Below, piece after piece: positions 18,245 to 26,805 of a stretch of 38,581 nt of DNA. The DNA comes from Chlorobiota bacterium. Lineage in GTDB: Bacteria > Bacteroidota > Ignavibacteria > Ignavibacteriales > Melioribacteraceae. Each line of letters opens with the position of its first letter. Position 1 is the first letter of the stretch. The translations under genes were made by a program, and so were the position numbers. The notes beneath the pieces are model-generated. The model saw nothing but the letters and a program-made list of their open reading frames with translations. It was not told the origin of the DNA and did no database searches. The stretch lies in NCBI GenBank assembly GCA_013151245.1, contig JAADIR010000011.1, positions 1-38,581 on the forward strand. The letters run 5' to 3'.

Positions 18245-20281
18245 TTATATCGATTTTTTCCATTTAATTAACACGTAAGTGATATCGTCATATTGAGAAC
18301 TCAAACGCGTATATTCCGATATTCCTTTCATAATACTGCTTGACAATTCCGCGACCGAAGCTCCGGGATTAACGAGTATAAACTCTTTTAATTTTTCAGT
18401 TCCAAGAAGATTAAGATTTTCATCATGCGCTTCGGTAACGCCGTCGGTAAAAAGAATTACAATATCGTTATTATTTAGTTGAAAATCCAATTCCTCAATC
18501 GATTCGTCGAAAATTCCGGTATAGTTTATTGCCAGCCCCAAACCTCCCGGCGCATATTCGGTAATTTCATTGCCGGAAAGTTTTAACATAGGCATGTGTC
18601 CCGCGCGGACAAATTTCATCTTTCCCGATTTCATATCCAGCAAACCGCAGCTTGCGGTAATAAAACTTTTTTTGTCTATTCGTCCTTTAAGAATATTATT
18701 GGTTTTTATTAAAAGGTCTTTGGGGGTCTCAGCCACGCTGACAAGCGAGCTGATTATTCCGCGCAGTTCCGCCATAATAAATGCTGCGGAAATTCCTTTG
18801 CCCGAAACGTCTGCAATTATAAAAAAGAACTTATCGTTGGGCAGAAGGAAGAAATCGTAATAATCGCCGCCGACTTCAAAAGCCGGAAGGAAACCGAACG
18901 CAACGTCAATATTTTTGTGTTTGGGCGATTCGGAAGGCACAATTTTATATTGCACTTCGCGCGCAACGTCAAGTTCCTTCTGCAGCCGTTCTTTCTCGAT
19001 TGATTTTTTAATCAACTCCGCATTCTCAAAAGCCACCGCAACGTAATCGGCAAACGCTTTGATCGATTGAATATCGTCGTCGTCAAAACCGAATTTCTCT
19101 TTTTTTGCAATGAACAAAAACCCGATTAAAGCGCCGTGAATTTTTATAGGCACAAAAGCGGCGGTATTGATTTGGTTAACCTGTTCAATTGCAACTTCCG
19201 TGAAATCGTCAATCGATTTATAATCGTCGGGAAGAATCATTCCGGTAATGCGGTCCGCTTCTTTAAAGCCGATGCCGTTTACCGATCTTATTTCCAAATC
19301 GTCAACGGTTTTTACCGCAAGCCAGGAAATATCGGAATTGCAGACTTTAACGGATAATGAAGTTACGGTTTTTAAAAGTTCTTCTTCGTCAAAGGCGCGC
19401 GTAATTAATTTGCTTAAATCAATTAAAGAGGAAACTTCCTCCGCTTTCCGGTCGAACGCCTCGGCGGTAGGAAGATGAAAAAGCGTCGTAAAAAAAATAA
19501 CCGAGAAATAAATTACGCCGTATAAATTTACCAGCAATAAATATGAAGGCAACGATTTTGCAAAACGCCCTAAAAGATTCATTGTAAAATCGGAATCCAT
19601 CGAAACGATTAATATCGCGGTAAAAAGGGAAAGAAGTAAAATTGAAAAGAAAAGAAGCGTAATTTTTTCTTTTTTGTTAAGAAACGCAATCCATGCCACG
19701 CGCAAGGAATTTATTGAAATTAAAATAATTGTGACTATGAAAAAAGCGGTTTCAACAAAAGAGAAAACGTCGCCGGAAAAAGAATTCATCGTCAAAGCAA
19801 ACATCGAGAGCATAAAAAAGAACAGCATTACATTAAAATAATTTCGCGGGTCTTTTTTCTGCTGCAATAAGAAAAGCGCTCTGAAACTTGCAAGCACAAA
19901 AGATGCGCTAAGAATAAAAATGAAACTTACCAGCGTAAAAATTATATTAATGATTAGCGAAGCCGAAGCGGTAAACCGAGTCCAATCGTCAACCGCGGCG
20001 TTGGCAATAGCGACCACGAAAATATTAAATGCAATAATAATTCCCGTGTTAAACGCAATCGACATCGGTTTTATTCTTTTTTCGGAAAGCGCGGCAATAA
20101 AATAAAGAAGCCAAAAATATGCCGTCAAAACAAATAAAACTTCATTGGCAATTAGAATTCCGGTTTTGTCGGTAAATTGAAAAACAATTCTGAAAAGAAA
20201 AAAAACAATCGATAAAACAACCGCATGTTCAAGCCGCTTATTGGCGGGCAAACTTCTAAATGGTATTTTCATTTGCTTCAA
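18245..20281 (-). CDS. SpoIIE-family PP2C phosphatase with multi-TM N-terminus and GAF domain
   Basis: About 8 hydrophobic segments, GAF-like region, 'EVGGDYYDFFLL...IADVSGKGISAAFIM...FTDGVTEAHD...SQYDDITYVLI'. Confidence 0.92.
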   Translation of the reverse strand: MKQMKIPFRSLPANKRLEHAVVLSIVFFLFRIVFQFTDKTGILIANEVLFVLTAYFWLLYFIAALSEKRIKPMSIAFNTGIIIAFNIFVVAIANAAVDDWTRFTASASLIINIIFTLVSFIFILSASFVLASFRALFLLQQKKDPRNYFNVMLFFFMLSMFALTMNSFSGDVFSFVETAFFIVTIILISINSLRVAWIAFLNKKEKITLLFFSILLLSLFTAILIVSMDSDFTMNLLGRFAKSLPSYLLLVNLYGVIYFSVIFFTTLFHLPTAEAFDRKAEEVSSLIDLSKLITRAFDEEELLKTVTSLSVKVCNSDISWLAVKTVDDLEIRSVNGIGFKEADRITGMILPDDYKSIDDFTEVAIEQVNQINTAAFVPIKIHGALIGFLFIAKKEKFGFDDDDIQSIKAFADYVAVAFENAELIKKSIEKERLQKELDVAREVQYKIVPSESPKHKNIDVAFGFLPAFEVGGDYYDFFLLPNDKFFFIIADVSGKGISAAFIMAELRGIISSLVSVAETPKDLLIKTNNILKGRIDKKSFITASCGLLDMKSGKMKFVRAGHMPMLKLSGNEITEYAPGGLGLAINYTGIFDESIEELDFQLNNNDIVILFTDGVTEAHDENLNLLGTEKLKEFILVNPGASVAELSSSIMKGISEYTRLSSQYDDITYVLIKWKKSI

Positions 20282-20283
20282 GA

Positions 20284-21504
20284 TTATTTCTCTTTATTGT
20301 TTTTTTTCGCGGGGGCGTTCTTCTTCCCCCACTTTTTTATTAATTCGTTCATTTTAGCGACCCACTCTGCGGAATCTTCTTTTTCGTAATTGCGCGAGAT
20401 GGAATCAATCAGAGAACCGATTCCTTCAAGGTCTGAAATATTTGAAAAGTTTGCAAAATTAAAATCTGAATTTAACATCTTTTCTAATTTGTGAAGTCCT
20501 TCCTCTGAAGTAATTGAAAACCGACTGTTTCCGTTTTCATGCCGTAAAGAGATTGTGTGGCTGCCGGAATTAATTGTTATTTGTATTTGTTTTACCATAT
20601 CGGTCGCGAGCTTCAAGTAATTTTGAAGCGAGTCTTCTTCCGCGGAAACGCGCGATTCATTAAAAACGATTTTTGAGTGCGTGGGAAGAATTTTATACCA
20701 TTCAATTCCAAGATTATTTGAATCTTTATGGTTGTCCGTTAAAACTTCCAAACTCACCCCTCCTTTTTCTCTGCTGTTTAACGTAACGGAAATTTCATTC
20801 CTCGCTTTATTATTACCGTTTGAATTTTTTACCTCGGCAACCACAACCGTATCGGGCGTCAGTATAAGAAACTTTTCAGGTTTATTCCGCATTGCGGTCA
20901 TCTCCGTCATATGTTTCCGGCGCAAATAACCGGGCGGAAATATCTCGTCGGTAAGCGACGGACGAATCTCGGATAAATATGAAAATAATTTTATTAAAGT
21001 CTTTTGACGGATAGAAACAAGCCGGGGACTAATTGCAAGTTCGTCTTCGTTTCCTTTTAAAATATTTTCGTTTAATTCTTTTCCGCATTCGTGAAGAACC
21101 TTGTCGATCGCTTTCTTTTCCGCTTCCGTTACTTGTAGATATTTCAGAAAGTTTTTATAACTTCCCAACTCTTCTTTATAATCAGCCGTTCGAATATTGT
21201 AGGAATAAACGCTGGGGCTTCTTTCCTGAATTTTTAATACTCTGTCATTTTTTCCGTTAACGGGAATTTGATTGTGCATCAGAAAATGAAAAACTTCTTC
21301 GTTTGTAAGCGGTTGACCGCCGAACAAAGGTTTGAAGTCAATCAATTCAAAGTTTGAGAGGAAAGTCGTTTTCTCATTAAGCAGAGAAGTAACGTTATTG
21401 TTTTTGAAGACGAACATCAAAATGATTGAAAGAGTTAGAGCGGAAATAAGAAGCAGGTTCTTTCTGAAAAATTCGACGGCAATATTTTTTTTTGTATCGG
21501 TCAT
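20284..21504 (-). CDS. Membrane-anchored protein of unknown function between ECF sigma and phosphatase genes
   Basis: 406-aa ORF with a single N-terminal TM (FFRKNLLLISALTLSIILMFVF) and a long charged soluble region; no family recognised. Confidence 0.75.
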   Translation of the reverse strand: MTDTKKNIAVEFFRKNLLLISALTLSIILMFVFKNNNVTSLLNEKTTFLSNFELIDFKPLFGGQPLTNEEVFHFLMHNQIPVNGKNDRVLKIQERSPSVYSYNIRTADYKEELGSYKNFLKYLQVTEAEKKAIDKVLHECGKELNENILKGNEDELAISPRLVSIRQKTLIKLFSYLSEIRPSLTDEIFPPGYLRRKHMTEMTAMRNKPEKFLILTPDTVVVAEVKNSNGNNKARNEISVTLNSREKGGVSLEVLTDNHKDSNNLGIEWYKILPTHSKIVFNESRVSAEEDSLQNYLKLATDMVKQIQITINSGSHTISLRHENGNSRFSITSEEGLHKLEKMLNSDFNFANFSNISDLEGIGSLIDSISRNYEKEDSAEWVAKMNELIKKWGKKNAPAKKNNKEK

Positions 21505-21612
21505 ATACTTTAGAATTGAAAACTTGTTTCGTTCCTTTTATCGTGAATAATAAATTCTTACGGCAATTATGCTAATTTCAAATCTTTCTTTTCTAATTTA
21601 CGGTTCGCCGCG

Positions 21613-22206
21613 TTATAAGTTCAATTCCTTTCTGTACGGTTCAAGTATTATCTTAAGACTTTCTCGCGCTCTGAAAATTCTTGATTTTACCGTTCCGACT
21701 TCGCATCCCAACTTCTCGGCTATTTCTTTGTAACTAAATCCGTCAATATCCCGTAAGACGAGCGGTTCTTTCAATTTTTCGGGCAGCTTTTCAATTGTTC
21801 TTCTTACAAGAGCGGGAATATCAATGCTGTCCGTTCGCATTGAAGAACTGTGATTGTATTCCGAATTTTTTATCGGAACGAAAATGCTCCGCACTTTCTT
21901 CTTCCGAAGATAATCGCGGCACTTGTTGACGGTAATTCTGTAAAGCCAAGTCGTAAATTTCGATTCGAACCGGAAATCTTTCATCTTATGAAATACGCTG
22001 ATGAAAACGTCCTGCGAAATATCGTCGATAAACTCAGTGTCGCCCAAAGTAAGATAGACTAGATTCCTCACTTTATCTTTGTGTTTAAAGACAAGCCTGG
22101 AATAAGCCTGATCGCTACCGTCATTAAACGCGCGGATCAACGCGTAATCTTCTTCTTCGCTTTGAGCTTTCAAATCCTTTATTTCATTATTTGAGTTATC
22201 GTTCAT
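21613..22206 (-). CDS. ECF-type RNA polymerase sigma-70 family factor
   Basis: Region 2 'DDISQDVFISVFHKMKDFRFESKFTTWLYRITVNKCRDYLRKK', region 4 'LPEKLKEPLVLRDIDGFSYKEIAEKLGCEVGTVKSRIFRARESL'. Confidence 0.95.
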   Translation of the reverse strand: MNDNSNNEIKDLKAQSEEEDYALIRAFNDGSDQAYSRLVFKHKDKVRNLVYLTLGDTEFIDDISQDVFISVFHKMKDFRFESKFTTWLYRITVNKCRDYLRKKKVRSIFVPIKNSEYNHSSSMRTDSIDIPALVRRTIEKLPEKLKEPLVLRDIDGFSYKEIAEKLGCEVGTVKSRIFRARESLKIILEPYRKELNL

Positions 22207-22386
22207 CAGTTAGACGATTAGTTAAATCTCAAGTTCCATTTTATTTTTGTGAAATAAATAGTAAACCTAAAATATAATTATTTATTACTATAATTGTTAG
22301 AATCCTTTTTCCTTTTTCCTTTTTTATTTAGGAATTGGACGAGGATTATTACGTTAAACGTAGAAACGAAAAACGAAATTGCGGAA

Positions 22387-22441
22387 TGTAGCGCAGATTG
22401 CTTAGTCCCGATTTATCGGGACGGGCAATCTGCAGCTTAAA
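22387..22441. repeat. Palindromic GCAGATTGC-TTAGTCCCGATTTATCGGGACGG-GCAATCTGC element
   Basis: Outer GCAGATTGC/GCAATCTGC arms around an inner GTCCCGA/TCGGGAC hairpin; a related copy lies near 38216-38263. Confidence 0.8.
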
Positions 22442-22597
22442 CACGCCGTGCAAGAGGTAAGAAGGGAGAGGGAAGAGAATTGGTAGCCGCAAGCTTCAGC
22501 TTGCGCGGCGCGTTGTTTTCACGACAAATCATCTTTCACAAATCGCCATTAACCCCGCGCTTCAGCGCAGGGCAAGCGCAAAAACAACGCTCAAAAG

Positions 22598-22835
22598 AAA
22601 CCCCAAAGGCTTGCCTGCCGCAAGGCATGGGTGAAATTATTGTAATAACAGCGCCAAAAAAGTAAAACCCCGAAGGGGTGAAATTATTGTAACAACGACA
22701 TAACCCAAAATAAGCGAAACTGCGAAGCAGTGATATTATTGCCAATGAAGGCGACGAATAATGTCATTCCTACGGGGTTCTTTTTTTGTTTTCTTTCTTC
22801 ATATTTTACAATAATATCACTCCTTCGGAGTTTGA
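22598..22835. repeat. Cluster of about five REP-like units (short GC stem with GAA or GTA loop plus conserved TGAWATTATTGTAA tail), three on + and two on -
   Basis: Tails at 22632, 22679 and 22731 (+) and inverted copies near 22752-22781 and 22808-22835; stems CCCC/GGGG, CTGC/GCAG, CTCC/GGAG. Confidence 0.8.
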
Positions 22836-23158
22836 AAAGATATTGTTCATTCGTCCTTCCGAGGAGGAGTCCGGCGGCTGCCGGACGACGACGCGGCAAT
22901 CTGCAAGTTTGTGTAGAAAATAGAACGCGGATTTTTTATGATAATTATGATTTTCACGGATTTCATCGTTAAACAAACCATTGCGAAAACCATCGCTTCA
23001 TAGTTAAACTCCAAAAGACGCTGCCCCGAAGACAAATATTTACCAATGACCAATGACTAATGACCAATAACCAATCAAAAAAATCATTTCCCAATCATAA
23101 AATTATCTCCAATTTGAATATATTAGAACAATCAAATTAAAATTTAAAAGGTGGAAAA

Positions 23159-24139
23159 ATGTCGGAATCAAATTTAATGTCCTCAATCAAAAGTAAAGCT
23201 TCCGGTTTGAACAGAACAATCGTTTTACCGGAATCTCACGACGACAGAGTGTTGCAAGCGGCTGAAAAGCTTTCGGGACAAGGCATTTGCAAAGTAATTA
23301 CATTGGGTAACGAAGAAAAAGTTCGCGAGTCCGCAGAAAGACTGGGCGTTAATCTTCAAGGCGTTAGAATTATCGATCCTGAGAAATCGGATAAACTGAG
23401 CGACTTCGCGAACATATTTTACAATTTGCGAAAGAGCAAAGGAATATCGATTGAAGACGCGCGCGAAACGATGAAAAAAGATTTGTTCTTCGGCGCCATG
23501 ATGGTTCGCGAAGGAATGGCGGACGGTTCGGTCGCGGGTTCTACGGCGGCTACGGGCGACGTTCTCCGCGCGGCGTTTCAATGCGTGGGAATGCCGGAAG
23601 GAATTTCGATTGTGTCAAGTTTCTTCTTAATGATTTTCCCGGAAAAAGTTTACAGCTTTGCAGATTGCGCGGTCGTTCCGAATCCCGACGCGGCGCAGCT
23701 TGCGGATATCGCGATTACTACAGCCGACAATCATAAAATTTTAACCGGAGAAGAACCTTACGTCGCAATGCTTTCCTTTTCAACCAAAGGAAGCGCAAAG
23801 CACGAGTTAATCGATAAAGTTCTCGAAGCGTTAAAAATAGCAAAAGAGAAACGCCCCGATTTGAATATCGACGGCGAACTGCAATTCGACGCGGCGATTG
23901 TTGAATCGGTAGGAAAACGAAAAGCGCCGGGAAGCGAAGTAGCCGGAAGAGCGAACGTTTTGGTATTCCCCGATTTACAAGCTGGAAATATCGGATACAA
24001 AATCGCGCAGCGTCTCGGCGGCGCGGAAGCAATAGGTCCTATTGTTCAAGGTTTGAAAAAACCGTTGTTCGATTTAAGCCGCGGCTGTTCGGTTGACGAT
24101 ATCGTCGGAACGTCCGCTATCGCCGCTTTAATGAGCTGA
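23159..24139 (+). CDS. pta: Phosphate acetyltransferase
   Basis: 'TIVLPESHDDRVLQAAEKL', 'GAMMVREGMADGSVAGSTAATGDVLRAAFQCVG', 'SFSTKGSAKHELIDKV', 'NVLVFPDLQAGNIGYKIAQRLGGAEAIGPIVQGLKKP'. Confidence 0.95.
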   Translation: MSESNLMSSIKSKASGLNRTIVLPESHDDRVLQAAEKLSGQGICKVITLGNEEKVRESAERLGVNLQGVRIIDPEKSDKLSDFANIFYNLRKSKGISIEDARETMKKDLFFGAMMVREGMADGSVAGSTAATGDVLRAAFQCVGMPEGISIVSSFFLMIFPEKVYSFADCAVVPNPDAAQLADIAITTADNHKILTGEEPYVAMLSFSTKGSAKHELIDKVLEALKIAKEKRPDLNIDGELQFDAAIVESVGKRKAPGSEVAGRANVLVFPDLQAGNIGYKIAQRLGGAEAIGPIVQGLKKPLFDLSRGCSVDDIVGTSAIAALMS

Positions 24140-24247
24140 AAAGCAATGTATAATTGAGAATTGAGAATGGATAATTTTTTCATTGTGCATTGTTTAAAAA
24201 ACGACGAATTCTTTTGACGTTAGATACATTCTCGATGATTTAATTAC

Positions 24248-24275
24248 CCCCGATATTTATATCGGGGATTTTTTT
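24248..24275 (+). terminator. Rho-independent terminator downstream of pta
   Basis: CCCCGATAT-TT-ATATCGGGG stem followed by ATTTTTTT. Confidence 0.8.
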
Positions 24276-24390
24276 AGGCGAAAACAAAAATTTGGTTTTA
24301 ATAGTTTGCCGTCAAAACGCAGAATGGAAAGTCTGCGCTACGCTGAATAATTATCCATCCGTCTTCGCTGCGCTACGCCGTGATAAATTC

Positions 24391-24855
24391 TCAATTATCC
24401 ATTTTCAATTGTTCTTTTGCTTTCATTTTCGCCGCTATCATATCTTTATGAGAAAGATGCAGATTATTCACGATTTTGTGAATGAAATAATCTTCGTAGG
24501 CGTGGAATTTTTTGTCAACGAAAATTAAACGCCAGAGGTTTTCGACAATTGCGTATTTTTGATCGCTGTCGAATTTTTCGTTTATGATATTTGTAAACTC
24601 GTAAATGCTTACGCTATTATTTATTTGCTCTTCTGCCAGCTTGATAAGTTCGTTCACTTCATCGTCGTTAAGATTAAAAGTCTTTTTCATTACGTTTATA
24701 ATTAAATCCTTTTCCTCCGACGCAAACTCATCGTCGGCGTAAGCCAGCTCCAAGAAGAGCGCGCATGTAGCTATCTGAAATTGTTTTTCATTATTTGGCG
24801 CGGAATAGTTTTCTTCTTCCTCGCCGCCGAAAATCATTTTAAGTAAATCCTTCAT
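24391..24855 (-). CDS. TerB-like (tellurite resistance TerB/DjlA N-terminal family) protein
   Basis: 'FQIATCALFLELAYADDEFASEEKDLIINVMKKTFNLNDDEVNELI'; start trimmed to MKDLLKMIFGG, which follows a GGAGGGAA ribosome-binding site. Confidence 0.82.
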   Translation of the reverse strand: MKDLLKMIFGGEEEENYSAPNNEKQFQIATCALFLELAYADDEFASEEKDLIINVMKKTFNLNDDEVNELIKLAEEQINNSVSIYEFTNIINEKFDSDQKYAIVENLWRLIFVDKKFHAYEDYFIHKIVNNLHLSHKDMIAAKMKAKEQLKMDN

Positions 24856-24874
24856 TATTCCCTCCGCTTTAAAA

Positions 24875-26422
24875 TTAATTATCAAATACTCTAATTTCTT
24901 CTTCTTCGTCCGTTTCGTTTTTGTCTGAAGGGCGTTCATAAAGCAATGTCATCTTTTTATATTGCCCGGCGAGCGATTCGTTAATTTGATTCCACGTGAA
25001 ACGCCATTGCCAGTTGCCTCCGGCAGAACCGGGAAGATTCATTCTTGCTTCGCCGCCGAGATTCAGAATGTCCTGCATAGGAATAATTACAATGTTCGCC
25101 ACGGAAGCGTAAGCGGTTCTGACGAGTTGGTAAGTCATATCGTCGCCAAAGTAACCGAGATATTCCTGCGCCCATTCAAAAATTCCGGTATCGTTCTTCT
25201 TTTCATTTTCGAAAAAGCCGCGCGTTGTGTCGTTGTCGTGCGAGCCGGTGTAAACGACGCAGTTTTTCGAATAGTTGTGCGGCAAGAAATTTCTGTCGCC
25301 GTCCGGTCCGAAAGCGAACTGAAGAATTTTCATTCCGGGGAACTCAAAATCGTCGCGAAGTTTTTCAACGGATTTTGTAATCACTCCCAAATCTTCGGCG
25401 AGAATCGGAACGTCGCCCAGAGATTCTTTTATGGCGTTAAATAATTTATGTCCCGGCGCTTTTACCCAGCGTCCCGTTTCGGCTGTCGGCGCGTCGCCCG
25501 GAATTTCCCAATAAGCGTCGAATCCGCGGAAGTGGTCTATTCTTACAATGTCAACAAGCTCGTACATTTTGCTAAGGCGCTGTTTCCACCATTTGAAATT
25601 GTTCGCTTCCATTTTGTCCCATTTGTAAAGGGGATTTCCCCAAAGCTGTCCGGTGGGACTGAAATAATCGGGCGGCACGCCGGCTACGGTTTCGAGTTTG
25701 CCGTTTTCGTCAATCGTAAAAAGTTCTTTATTCGCCCAAAGATCCGCGCTGTCGTAAGCTATAAAAATCGGCAGATCGCCGATAATTTTTATTCCTTTTT
25801 CGTTGGCGTAATTTTTCACCGCGCTCCATTGTTTCGCGAAAATGAATTGGATGAAAATTTGATATTCTATTTTGTCGTTTAGTTTTTCTTTCCACTCCGC
25901 AAGCGCGTCCGGTTTTCTGAAAGCCAAATCTTCCGCCCAATCCGTCCAAATAACGCCGCCGTGGAATTCTTTTGCAGCCATAAAAAGCGCGAAATCTTCG
26001 AGCCAAAATTTGTTTTCTTCGCAGAAATTTCCGCAAATGTTTTCGACTGAATTTCCGGAAGTCTTGAAATTTTCGAACGCCTTTTTTAGCAGCGCGGTTT
26101 TGCTTTTAATTACTTCTCCGTATTCGATTTTTGTTTTGCTGAACGAGGGATAATCGGCAACGTCGCTTTCTGCGAGAAGGTTTTCTTCAATTAAAAGCTC
26201 GGGCGAAATAAGAAGCGGATTTCCCGCAAACGCAGAAAAACACTGATATGGAGAGTCTCCGTAGCCGGTCGGTCCCAAAGGAAAAACCTGCCAAAGCGTT
26301 TGACGGGCGTCGTTCATAAAATCAATAAATTTATATGCGTCCGGACCGAAGTCGCCGATTCCGAACTTACTTGGAATAGAAGTCGGGTGAAGTAAAATTC
26401 CCGCCGAGCGTTCAAATTTCAT
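24875..26422 (-). CDS. malQ: 4-alpha-glucanotransferase
   Basis: 'RSAGILLHPTSIPSKFGIGDFG', 'IKIIGDLPIFIAYDSADLWAN', 'VRIDHFRGFDAYWEIP', 'YTGSHDNDTTRGF', 'EARMNLPGSAGGNWQWRF'; start trimmed to MKFERSAG. Confidence 0.96.
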   Translation of the reverse strand: MKFERSAGILLHPTSIPSKFGIGDFGPDAYKFIDFMNDARQTLWQVFPLGPTGYGDSPYQCFSAFAGNPLLISPELLIEENLLAESDVADYPSFSKTKIEYGEVIKSKTALLKKAFENFKTSGNSVENICGNFCEENKFWLEDFALFMAAKEFHGGVIWTDWAEDLAFRKPDALAEWKEKLNDKIEYQIFIQFIFAKQWSAVKNYANEKGIKIIGDLPIFIAYDSADLWANKELFTIDENGKLETVAGVPPDYFSPTGQLWGNPLYKWDKMEANNFKWWKQRLSKMYELVDIVRIDHFRGFDAYWEIPGDAPTAETGRWVKAPGHKLFNAIKESLGDVPILAEDLGVITKSVEKLRDDFEFPGMKILQFAFGPDGDRNFLPHNYSKNCVVYTGSHDNDTTRGFFENEKKNDTGIFEWAQEYLGYFGDDMTYQLVRTAYASVANIVIIPMQDILNLGGEARMNLPGSAGGNWQWRFTWNQINESLAGQYKKMTLLYERPSDKNETDEEEEIRVFDN

Positions 26423-26663
26423 ATAGTATCTCCTAATTTTTACAATTAACAAATTTATCTAATTTTCAAGACTTATTTTTCGAAAAAGTTTGCGTGAGGG
26501 AATAATTTTTTTGGATGTCATCCCGAGCGAAGCAAAGGGATCCGCCGATCTGGGGAAGAGGTAAAAAGGGAGAGGTAAGAAAAAAATTGGATATTGCACG
26601 GTTTTTTGGTTATTCAGTTTGTTTAACAGATTACCACAGTCGTTCACGCACAATTGAAATTGA

Positions 26664-26805
26664 CGGTCATTGCGATTCCGACGAAGTCGGAAGAAGCAAT
26701 CTACCGAATTATGCACAGAGCCGGTTTTTTCTATTTAGGAATTACGCTGTTTGTTCGAAAGATCGCTTCACTCTCCCGACAAGTAGGGATCGTTCGCGAT
26801 TACCG
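26664..26805. repeat. Diverged nested palindromic element related to 15616-15707
   Basis: CGGTCATTGCGA ... TCGCGATTACCGG outer arms, inner TTCCGAC-GAA-GTCGGAA hairpin, GAAGCAATCT ... AGATCGCTTC second pair. Confidence 0.65.

Noticed and set aside
22598-22835. Possible CRISPR array because of regularly spaced repeats
   Set aside because: Units are short, in both orientations, diverge in their stems and have no conserved spacer length or cas genes nearby; this is REP-like.
22480-23053. Several 60-80 aa ORFs on both strands
   Set aside because: All fall in the REP-like/palindromic repeat cluster and show no coding signature.
24962-25882. 160-aa and 144-aa plus-strand ORFs
   Set aside because: Antisense to malQ, which has clear family motifs throughout.
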